Assembly (NCBI GenBank): GCA_025965395.1
Contig: JAOPXA010000275.1
Coordinates: 1-8,562, forward strand
Direction: 5' to 3'
DNA: 8,562 bases
Source of the DNA: Nocardioidaceae bacterium
GTDB taxonomy: Bacteria; Actinomycetota; Actinomycetes; Propionibacteriales; Nocardioidaceae
Below, piece by piece: positions 1 to 4,390 of the stretch. Numbering within the stretch: position 1 is the first letter of the stretch; every line of letters starts with the position of its first letter. The position numbers and the translations under genes were made by a program. Below the pieces are notes generated by a model that ran no database searches, was not told where the DNA came from, and worked only from the letters and a program-made list of their open reading frames with translations.

Positions 1-58
1 GATCTTCGGTCGTGAAACACCTGTCGAGCTCAGCTTCACTCAGATCCAGAAGGTCTGA
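1..58 (+). CDS. nusG: NusG transcription factor, C-terminal end only (partial)
   Basis: Only the last 18 codons and the TGA stop (56-58) are present; the reading frame starts at base 2. The residues read IFGRETPVELSFTQIQKV, the typical end of the NusG KOW domain (an IFGR-x-TPVEL-x-F pattern, then a short hydrophobic/charged tail). NusG binds RNA polymerase and modulates pausing and Rho termination; its KOW domain also contacts ribosomal protein S10. Its place directly before rplK matches the usual secE-nusG-rplK-rplA order. Only 53 bases separate it from rplK and I see no terminator there, so the genes are probably co-transcribed. The identification rests on a short peptide plus context. Confidence 0.85.
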   Translation, partial: IFGRETPVELSFTQIQKV

Positions 59-111
59 GCTAAGCCGCTCGTCACCACCTGATAGTTCACTTAAATCAAG
101 GACCCGAAGTT

Positions 112-543
112 ATGCCTCCCAAGAAGAAAGTCGCTGCACTCGTCAAGGTGCAGCTCAACGCCGGTATGGCCAACCCCGCGCCCCCCGTGGGCACGGCGCT
201 CGGCCCGCACGGCGTCAACATCATGGAGTTCTGCAAGGCCTACAACGCCGCCACGGAGTCACTCCGCGGCACCGTCGTGCCTGTCGAGATCACCATCTAC
301 GAAGATCGTTCGTTTACCTTCATCACGAAGACGCCTCCGGCGGCTGAGCTGATCAAGAAGGCGGCCGGACTCCAGAAGGGCTCGGCGACCCCGCATACCG
401 ACAAGGTCGGCAAGATCACCAAGGACCAAGTCCGCGAGATCGCCACGACGAAGCTCCCCGACCTCAACGCCCGCGACCTTGATGCAGCCGTCAAGATCGT
501 CGAGGGCACCGCCCGTTCCATGGGCGTCACGGTCGACAAGTAG
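112..543 (+). CDS. rplK: 50S ribosomal protein L11
   Basis: This 143-residue protein has normal L11 length. L11 binds the GTPase-associated region of 23S rRNA at the stalk base, contacts EF-G, and is needed for RelA activation and thiostrepton binding. The N-terminal domain carries the proline-rich NPAPPVG segment (residues 21-27) followed by [15 protein letters not shown]. The C-terminal rRNA-binding domain (about 75-143) has [15 protein letters not shown] and ends with the family signature around [10 protein letters not shown]. The ATG at 112 is preceded by AAGGA (98-102) at 9 bases. It follows nusG closely and precedes rplA by 82 bases, the standard arrangement. Codon use matches its neighbours and nothing is truncated. 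Confidence 0.98.
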   Translation: MPPKKKVAALVKVQLNAGMANPAPPVGTALGPHGVNIMEFCKAYNAATESLRGTVVPVEITIYEDRSFTFITKTPPAAELIKKAAGLQKGSATPHTDKVGKITKDQVREIATTKLPDLNARDLDAAVKIVEGTARSMGVTVDK

Positions 544-565
544 CACCCCCCAACAAATTCAGAAA

Positions 566-600
566 TGTGGCAGGGCACGCACTGGGCCCGATGCACCACA
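566..600 (+). promoter_or_regulatory. possible stem-loop in the rplK-rplA spacer
   Basis: In the 82-base spacer, TGTGG (566-570) can pair with CCACA (596-600). Inside it, GGGC (573-576) can pair with GCCC (586-589), leaving an asymmetric internal loop. It lies 13 bases before the rplA ribosome-binding site. An L1 target site is one possible role, but I cannot match it to the known L1-binding fold, and short GC-rich spacers often pair by chance. Confidence 0.25.
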
Positions 601-625
601 CCTGGTCAACACGAAGGAACCAGCT

Positions 626-1342
626 ATGACACAGCGCAGCAAGGCCTACCGCGAGGTAGCCGAAAAGATCGACAAAGACAGCGTCTACACCCCTTTGCAG
701 GCAGTGAGCTTCGCCAAGGAATCAGGCAGCAAGAAGTATGACTCGACGGTGGACGTCTCGCTCCGCCTCGGTGTCGACCCCCGCAAGGCCGATCAGATGG
801 TGCGCGGCACCGTCAATCTGCCGCACGGCACGGGCAAGACCGCACGGGTCCTGGTCTTCGCCACCGCCGCCAACGCAGATGCCGCTCGCGCGGCCGGCGC
901 TGACTTCGTCGGCGCCGACGACATGGTCGAGAAGGTGACCGGCGGATGGCTCGACTTCGACGCCGTCGTCGCCACTCCCGACATGATGGGCAAGGTCGGC
1001 CGCCTCGGTCGCGTGCTCGGCCCTCGCAACTTGATGCCTAACCCCAAGACCGGCACTGTCACGACGGATGTGGCCAAGGCGGTTTCGGAGATCAAGGGCG
1101 GCAAGATCGAGTTCCGCGTGGATCGTCACGCCAACCTGCACTTCATCATCGGCAAGGCATCTTTCTCGGCCGAGCAGCTTGCCGAGAACTACGGCGCTGC
1201 GCTCGACGAGGTGCTTCGCTTGAAGCCTTCGAGCTCCAAGGGCCGTTACGTCCGCAAGATCACGGTTTCGACGACCCAGGGCCCCGGCGTGCCGGTTGAC
1301 CCCAACCGCGTCCGCAACTACGCGGTCGACGACGAGTCGTAA
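626..1342 (+). CDS. rplA: 50S ribosomal protein L1
   Basis: This 238-residue protein is close to the usual L1 length of about 230-240. L1 forms the mobile L1 stalk at the 50S E site and, in several bacteria, represses its own L11-L1 mRNA. The ATG at 626 is chosen because GAAGGA (613-618) lies 7 bases upstream and the protein then begins with the typical [16 protein letters not shown]. The frame is open further back to an ATG at 479, but that would add 49 unconserved residues overlapping rplK. The L1 signature [19 protein letters not shown] lies at residues 125-143, and the C-terminal half has the usual [19 protein letters not shown] segment. It ends in TAA and is followed by a terminator hairpin, so it is probably the last gene of its operon. 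Confidence 0.98.
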   Translation: MTQRSKAYREVAEKIDKDSVYTPLQAVSFAKESGSKKYDSTVDVSLRLGVDPRKADQMVRGTVNLPHGTGKTARVLVFATAANADAARAAGADFVGADDMVEKVTGGWLDFDAVVATPDMMGKVGRLGRVLGPRNLMPNPKTGTVTTDVAKAVSEIKGGKIEFRVDRHANLHFIIGKASFSAEQLAENYGAALDEVLRLKPSSSKGRYVRKITVSTTQGPGVPVDPNRVRNYAVDDES

Positions 1343-1374
1343 CACCTTCTGCAGCAGCGAACGAACATGCATGA

Positions 1375-1410
1375 CGATGGTCCCGGCTCCGGCCGGGGCC
1401 ATCGCCATTT
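1375..1410 (+). terminator. intrinsic terminator after rplA
   Basis: A 13-bp stem (1375-1387 paired with 1392-1404, one G-T wobble) closes a four-base TCCG loop 32 bases after the rplA stop. Only a short TTT (1408-1410) follows, which is common for actinobacterial terminators. The next gene is convergent, so the same hairpin could also stop the minus-strand transcript. On that strand there is no T-run after it, so termination there would be weaker. Confidence 0.8.
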
Positions 1411-1431
1411 CCCCGCCACCAATCACTCCGC

Positions 1432-1485
1432 TCGCGAGTCACGTACAGCGCGTCGCGAGTCGCTTACGGTCAGCGAGGAGTCGCT
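1432..1485. repeat. imperfect 21-bp direct repeats, about three copies
   Basis: TCGCGAGTC occurs at 1432-1440 and again at 1453-1461, exactly 21 bp apart. The core GAGTC recurs at the same 21-bp step at 1478-1482, and GAGTCGCT is shared by copies two and three (1457-1464, 1478-1485). Copies one and two agree at 15 of 21 positions; copy three is weaker. The array lies between rplA and the end of the minus-strand gene, touching its stop codon. A 21-bp step is two helical turns, so bound proteins would sit on one DNA face. Chance repetition is also possible. Confidence 0.5.
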
Positions 1486-1784
1486 CAGCGTGGTTCGTGC
1501 ACCGGGGTGAGATACATGAGTTCCGTACGGTCGATCGCGCTATCCCGCTCGCCAGCCAAAGCCACGCGACGCTCGTCGACCAGGTAGGCGTCGAGCCGCT
1601 CCTGCGACTCGAACTCGAAGATCTGGATCTCCAACGGCTGGTCGTCCTTGCCGTGAGTCCGGTATCGGCTGAGGATCGACCCGCCGTGCTCGCCGACAAG
1701 GTCGAGCACTTTGTCTTCATACGCGATGAGCTCGGTCTCTTTGCCGGGGCGTGGCCACAAGAGCGTGCAAAAGGTGATCGACAT
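1485..1784 (-). CDS. small protein with probable ferredoxin-like (DUF1330/Dabb-type) fold, function unknown
   Basis: This is a 99-residue soluble protein with no signal peptide or membrane segment. The order of elements suggests a beta-alpha-beta-beta-alpha-beta fold: strand SITFCTLLW, helix KETELIAYEDKVLDLVGEH, strands near GSILSRYRT and LEIQIFEFES, helix ERLDAYLVDERRVALAGERD, and a last strand near TELMYLTPV. Small dimeric proteins of this kind (DUF1330, stress-responsive A/B barrel or monooxygenase-like) look similar, but I assign no reaction. Codon use on this strand has the same strong G/C third-position preference as the neighbouring genes, supporting a real gene. The ATG at 1784 is preferred over one three codons upstream because AGGA lies 8 bases before it. 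It is divergent from the lipoprotein gene and convergent with rplA. Confidence 0.75.
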   Translation of the reverse strand: MSITFCTLLWPRPGKETELIAYEDKVLDLVGEHGGSILSRYRTHGKDDQPLEIQIFEFESQERLDAYLVDERRVALAGERDSAIDRTELMYLTPVHEPR

Positions 1785-1792
1785 AGTTCGCA

Positions 1793-1796
1793 TCCT
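1793..1796 (-). promoter_or_regulatory. ribosome-binding site deciding the minus-strand start
   Basis: On the minus strand AGGA lies 8 bases before the ATG at 1784. The alternative in-frame ATG at 1793 overlaps this AGGA and has AGG directly against it, too close for use. The downstream start is therefore favoured. Confidence 0.6.
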
Positions 1797-1824
1797 AGGT
1801 TCGGATATGCTCGATTCATAGATC

Positions 1825-1849
1825 CGGGACGCACGTGTTCGTCCCGAAC
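1825..1849. promoter_or_regulatory. inverted repeats in the divergent control region
   Basis: CGGGACG (1825-1831) and CGTCCCG (1840-1846) form a perfect 7-bp inverted repeat with an 8-base spacer that begins with the palindrome CACGTG (1832-1837). An overlapping alternative, GTTCG (1837-1841) with CGAAC (1845-1849), shares bases with it, so both cannot form at once. The repeat lies in the 75-bp gap between two divergent starts, immediately before GGGGGAG (1850-1856), the likely ribosome-binding site of the lipoprotein gene. It could be an operator serving both genes or a 5' leader hairpin. I could not place clear -35/-10 boxes in either direction. Confidence 0.4.
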
Positions 1850-1859
1850 GGGGGAGTTC

Positions 1860-2651
1860 ATGAAGCTTTACAAGATTGTGCTCTGCGCTGCCGCAGCGAG
1901 CCTGCTGCTCGTCGGATGTGGCGGCAAGGACGAGTCCGCATCGCCGAGCAAGAGCGTCGGCACGACGTTGACGCAGGCAAACTTCGTCTCCAAGCTTTCC
2001 GCTGCCCAGCAAGATGCCAAGACGAGCCATGTCTCGATGGCCATCGGCGTCGCTGGTCAGCAAATCAAGGCCGAGGGCGACCTCGCGGTGTCTGACAAGC
2101 CCGAAGAGACGGCCATGAGCCTGACGATGGATATCGGCGAGGCTGGCATGGGACCAGGCACGTATGAGATCCGCCTCGTCGACGAGATCATGTATCTCAA
2201 CCTCGGCGCCATGACCGGTGACAAGTTCACCAAGGTCGACCTCAAGGACGCGACGAACCCCATCGCCAAGCAGTACCAAGGCACGGTCGACCAGCTCGAC
2301 CCGTCGAAGACGCTCGCCAGCTTCGGCGACGCAGTCAAGTCGTTCACCAAGGCTGGTGAGCCGATCAAGCTCGACGGTGTGGACGCGCAGCCGTACGACG
2401 TCGTGGTCGACACCGCCAAGCTCAAGGACGCGGCTGCCGGCGGGGCTGCCGCGCAGGTCCCGGCCCAGCTCACGTTCACGTTCTTCGTGGGCCCGGACAA
2501 CCTCCCTCGCCGCATGACATCGGAAGTCTCCGGAGCGAAGATCCAGGTCGACTACTCGAAGTGGGGCGAGCCCGTCTCGGTCAAGGCCCCGGCGGCGTCG
2601 GAGATCGCGGAGAGCAGCTTGCTCGACAAACTCCCTGGCGCGGCCGCCTAG
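1860..2651 (+). CDS. secreted lipoprotein, LppX/LprAFG-like family
   Basis: This 263-residue protein has a classic lipoprotein signal: basic MKLYK, a hydrophobic run, then the lipobox LVGC with Cys20 as the predicted lipidated residue. A low-complexity linker (about 21-38) and one soluble beta-rich domain follow. Family-like features are TYEIRLVDEIMYLNLG, the GDKFTKVDLKDATNPI segment, LDGVDAQPYDVVVDT, DNLPRRMT, and the C-terminal YSKWGEPVSVKAP. Mycobacterial relatives such as LprG and LppX carry glycolipids or other lipids in a hydrophobic cavity; the cargo here is unknown. The ATG at 1860 follows GGGGGAG at only 3 bases, but the signal peptide fixes the start. A lipoprotein in this gap is, as I recall, seen in other actinobacteria. 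No strong terminator follows, so readthrough into the rplJ region is possible. Confidence 0.85.
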   Translation: MKLYKIVLCAAAASLLLVGCGGKDESASPSKSVGTTLTQANFVSKLSAAQQDAKTSHVSMAIGVAGQQIKAEGDLAVSDKPEETAMSLTMDIGEAGMGPGTYEIRLVDEIMYLNLGAMTGDKFTKVDLKDATNPIAKQYQGTVDQLDPSKTLASFGDAVKSFTKAGEPIKLDGVDAQPYDVVVDTAKLKDAAAGGAAAQVPAQLTFTFFVGPDNLPRRMTSEVSGAKIQVDYSKWGEPVSVKAPAASEIAESSLLDKLPGAAA

Positions 2652-2749
2652 CCGCACAGGCCCTACTCCCTCCCCATCCCCAAGATTTGGATCCTACACG
2701 CGTATCGAGTCGGTGAGATCGGCGTCTAGCTATCCACATCGTGGGGGAT

Positions 2750-2778
2750 TTGGTCGGGGAGGCGGGCTGCCGTAGGAT
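2750..2778 (+). promoter_or_regulatory. candidate promoter of rplJL
   Basis: TTGGTC (2750-2755) and TAGGAT (2773-2778) are separated by 17 bp and resemble -35 and -10 boxes of the housekeeping sigma factor. Transcription would start near 2785, just where the L10-leader-like RNA begins, and this agreement strengthens the call. The part of the gap before it (2652-2749) holds no gene. Its only other structure is a weak inverted repeat, CCAC/GTGG (2734-2737 and 2741-2744). Confidence 0.6.
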
Positions 2779-2784
2779 GGACAA

Positions 2785-2860
2785 GCCGAAGACCGCTGGT
2801 TGTCAGTCCGCAGGGATTGGACGAAGTGCCCGTAAGGGCGGCCCGCGCAGGAACCACGTA
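2785..2860 (+). promoter_or_regulatory. L10 leader RNA (autoregulatory site of rplJL)
   Basis: The segment has the look of the bacterial ribosomal protein L10 leader, bound by L10 or the L10-L12 complex to control its own operon. It starts with GCCGAAGACCGCTGG (2785-2799). TGGTT (2797-2801) can pair with AACCA (2852-2856) as a closing helix. Inside are a GTCC/GGAC helix (2806-2809 with 2819-2822) and a GCCC-GTAA-GGGC hairpin with a GNRA-type tetraloop (2828-2839), then the conserved-looking GCGCAGGAACCA. It lies between the candidate promoter and a terminator upstream of rplJ. The match is by eye to the family as I know it; no covariance search was run. Confidence 0.82.
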
Positions 2861-2882
2861 TCGCCCAAGCATTCATATGCCC

Positions 2883-2915
2883 ACGCCCCGTGCTCTTGCG
2901 CCGGGGCGTTTTTTC
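2883..2915 (+). terminator. intrinsic terminator / attenuator upstream of rplJ
   Basis: ACGCCCCG (2883-2890) pairs with CGGGGCGT (2902-2909). The stem can be extended inwards through GTGC/GCGC to a TCTT loop if C2902 is bulged. Six T residues follow (2909-2914), the best T-run in the window. It lies about 70 bases before the rplJ start and after the L10 leader, so it should terminate most transcripts unless controlled. Attenuation by the L10-L12 complex is established for Bacillus subtilis rplJL; the same logic here is inferred. GGGCG (2836-2840) in the leader could pair with CGCCC (2884-2888) as an antiterminator. Confidence 0.85.
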
Positions 2916-2952
2916 ATTGAGCGGGTAGCCAGCTTCTTCGCATGACCGTATA

Positions 2953-2973
2953 GGGGTTGTCTTCAACAGCCCC
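2953..2973 (+). promoter_or_regulatory. hairpin abutting the rplJ Shine-Dalgarno sequence
   Basis: GGGGTTGT (2953-2960) pairs with ACAGCCCC (2966-2973), an 8-bp stem with one G-T wobble and a CTTCA loop. The stem ends at the base before GGAAGGAGAG (2974-2983), the rplJ ribosome-binding site, so folding would leave that site single-stranded but right at a helix end. It may tune translation or mRNA stability. It is separate from the upstream terminator. Confidence 0.5.
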
Positions 2974-2985
2974 GGAAGGAGAGCC

Positions 2986-3639
2986 ATGGCACGCCCGGAC
3001 AAGGCGGCAGCTGTTGCCGAGCTGACGGAAGCATTCCGCAGCTCGAATGGCGCCGTACTCACCGAGTACCGCGGACTCACCGTGAAGCAACTGCAGGATC
3101 TGCGTCGCTCACTCGGTGAAGACGTCACCTACGCCGTCGCCAAGAACACTCTGACCAAGATCGCGGCCAAGGACGCCGGAATCGACTTTGCCGATTCCTT
3201 GCTGACTGGTCCCACGGCCATCGCCTTCATCAAGGGCGATCCCGTGGAAGCGGCCAAGAGTCTGCGTGACTTCGCGAAGGCGAACGAACCTCTCGTCATC
3301 AAGGGCGGCGTCCTCGATGGGAAGCAGCTCTCGGTAGACGAGATCTCCAGGCTGGCAAACCTCGAGTCGCGTGAGGTCCTCCTCGCGAAGCTCGCTGGTG
3401 GCATGAAGGCAAGCCTTTCGAATGCCGCTGCACTGTTCCAGGCACCTCTGACGCAGATGGCTCGTTTGGTCGCTGCGCTCGAGGCCAAGGTCCAGGCAGA
3501 ATCGCCCGCCCCCGCAGCCGACGCACCCGCGCCGGTCGCAGAAGCCACCGAGGCGGCACCCGCCGCCGACGAGGCCCCCGCCGAGGCAACCGCCGAAGCA
3601 GCAGAAACCTCGGACTCGTCCGAGGCAACCGAGGGCTAA
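2986..3639 (+). CDS. rplJ: 50S ribosomal protein L10
   Basis: This 217-residue protein is the base of the L12 stalk, anchoring L12 dimers to the 50S subunit and, with L12, repressing its own operon. The N-terminal domain (1-130) has the typical [27 protein letters not shown] and LTGPTAIAF segments. The helix that carries L12 dimers lies around residues 150-170, including [17 protein letters not shown]10 is usually about 165-180 residues. Here residues 171-217 form an extra tail of Ala, Pro, Glu, Asp, Ser and Thr with 12 acidic and no basic residues. The ATG at 2986 follows AGGAG (2977-2981) at 4 bases. It is expressed with rplL, 54 bases downstream, and controlled by the leader and attenuator upstream. 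Confidence 0.98.
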   Translation: MARPDKAAAVAELTEAFRSSNGAVLTEYRGLTVKQLQDLRRSLGEDVTYAVAKNTLTKIAAKDAGIDFADSLLTGPTAIAFIKGDPVEAAKSLRDFAKANEPLVIKGGVLDGKQLSVDEISRLANLESREVLLAKLAGGMKASLSNAAALFQAPLTQMARLVAALEAKVQAESPAPAADAPAPVAEATEAAPAADEAPAEATAEAAETSDSSEATEG

Positions 3640-3653
3640 AGCCCGAATCACTC

Positions 3654-3672
3654 GGGACCCCCTCGGGGTCTC
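3654..3672 (+). promoter_or_regulatory. small hairpin between rplJ and rplL
   Basis: GACCCC (3656-3661) pairs with GGGGTC (3665-3670) around a three-base loop. A flanking G-T and a G-C pair extend the stem to 8 bp. No T-run follows, so it is unlikely to be a full terminator. It sits 5 bases before AGGAAGGA (3678-3685), the rplL ribosome-binding site. A processing or mRNA-stability site is possible, since L12 is needed in several copies per L10. A smaller GGGC/GCCC pairing spans the rplJ stop codon (3633-3644). Confidence 0.4.
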
Positions 3673-3693
3673 TAACTAGGAAGGACGCCCATC

Positions 3694-4083
3694 ATGGCGA
3701 AACTCAGCACCTCCGAAATTCTGGATGCTTTCAAGGAACTGACCCTGCTCGAGCTCAGCGAATTCGTCAAGGAATTCGAAGAGACCTTCGACGTCAAGGC
3801 TGCCGCTCCGGTCGCCGCTGCAGCTCCTGCTGCTGGTGGCGGCGCTGCTGCTGCTGACGAAGCCGCTGAGCAGGATGAGTTCGACGTCATCCTCGAAGCA
3901 GCCGGTGAAAAGAAGATCCAGGTCATCAAGGAAGTTCGCACCATCACGAGCCTCGGCCTCAAAGAAGCCAAGGACCTTGTTGAGGCCGCTCCCAAGCCCG
4001 TGCTTGAGAAGGTCAACAAGGAAGCTGCCGAGAAGGCCAAGGAAGCCCTCGAGGCTGCCGGCGCCACCGTCACGCTCAAGTGA
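3694..4083 (+). CDS. rplL: 50S ribosomal protein L7/L12
   Basis: This 129-residue acidic protein is the multi-copy stalk protein that recruits and stimulates the translational GTPases (EF-Tu, EF-G, IF2, RF3). Residues 1-33 are the dimerisation and L10-binding domain ([20 protein letters not shown]). Residues 36-58 are the flexible Ala/Gly/Pro-rich hinge. Residues 61-129 are the globular factor-binding domain with the conserved [20 protein letters not shown] segment (74-93) and the TVTLK end. The ATG at 3694 follows AGGAAGGA at 8 bases. It is the last gene before a strong terminator, so rplJ-rplL form one unit separate from rpoBC. Length and sequence are ordinary for the family. Confidence 0.98.
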   Translation: MAKLSTSEILDAFKELTLLELSEFVKEFEETFDVKAAAPVAAAAPAAGGGAAAADEAAEQDEFDVILEAAGEKKIQVIKEVRTITSLGLKEAKDLVEAAPKPVLEKVNKEAAEKAKEALEAAGATVTLK

Positions 4084-4107
4084 CGTAACGCTCGACTGCA
4101 CCACCTC

Positions 4108-4151
4108 GCGAGGCGCTCGATCCCTACGGATCGGGCGCCTCGCCTGTTTCT
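4108..4151 (+). terminator. strong intrinsic terminator after rplL
   Basis: A 16-bp stem (4108-4123 with 4128-4143) has one T-G wobble and a CTAC tetraloop. It is followed by CTGTTTCT (4144-4151). It begins 25 bases after the rplL stop. It is the longest hairpin I see in the window and should cut off most rplJL transcription before rpoB. Partial readthrough may still feed rpoB, as at the equivalent rplL-rpoB attenuator of Escherichia coli. Confidence 0.88.
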
Positions 4152-4253
4152 CCGACGCAAACAGGGTCCGATTTTCAGGGCCAAGACCGCCTGATCTGTC
4201 AACGATATCGGGGGCTTATAGACCAGCCGAGTAGAAATTGTCAAGCACCCGAC

Positions 4254-4283
4254 TTGCTTTTCCCTCGGCGATGTGACTAAACT
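4254..4283 (+). promoter_or_regulatory. candidate promoter of rpoBC
   Basis: TTGCTT (4254-4259) and TAAACT (4278-4283) lie 18 bp apart and resemble housekeeping -35/-10 boxes; the -10 is the better of the two. Transcription would start near 4290, giving a leader of about 100 bases. Weaker alternatives are TTGTGG (4329-4334) with TTAAAT (4353-4358), and TTGACT (4317-4322) with GAAAAT at a long 19-bp spacing. I found no gene or clear signal in 4152-4253 apart from an isolated TATAGA (4217-4222) without a good -35. Confidence 0.45.
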
Positions 4284-4291
4284 AGTTCTTC

Positions 4292-4339
4292 GCACACCTT
4301 CCACGCTCTGGTCCCCTTGACTGGGGCGTTGTGGTGTGC
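4292..4339 (+). promoter_or_regulatory. structured 5' leader of rpoB
   Basis: GCACACC (4292-4298) pairs perfectly with GGTGTGC (4333-4339). Within that arm, CCCC (4313-4316) pairs with GGGG (4323-4326) around a TTGACT loop. If the promoter call is right, this hairpin lies at the very 5' end of the rpoB transcript and ends 51 bases before the start codon. No T-run follows, so it is not a simple terminator. It could stabilise the mRNA or be a binding site for a regulator. Confidence 0.45.
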
Positions 4340-4377
4340 CCGAAAATGAGACTTAAATAGAAAACCAGCGAGCCCTC

Positions 4378-4384
4378 GGAAGGA
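4378..4384 (+). promoter_or_regulatory. ribosome-binding site supporting the TTG start of rpoB
   Basis: GGAAGGA lies 6 bases before TTG at 4391. This strong match and spacing, with the family-typical MAASR beginning, fix the rare TTG as the start. Confidence 0.85.
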
Positions 4385-4390
4385 CCCCTC

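Noticed and set aside
479..625. In-frame extension of rplA upstream to an ATG at 479, adding 49 residues.
   Set aside because: It overlaps rplK, the residues are not L1-like, and the ATG at 626 has a well-placed ribosome-binding site and the normal L1 N-terminus.
1296..1859. Plus-strand open frame in phase with the lipoprotein that would extend it upstream by 188 residues.
   Set aside because: It crosses the rplA end, the terminator and the opposite-strand gene. The lipoprotein signal peptide begins at 1860.
1785..2657. Long open frame on the minus strand running upstream of the 99-residue gene, opposite the lipoprotein.
   Set aside because: It lies opposite a gene with a clear signal peptide and family features, and has the Arg/Leu/Val-rich composition typical of an antisense frame in high-GC DNA. 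Only the part after 1784 looks like a real protein.
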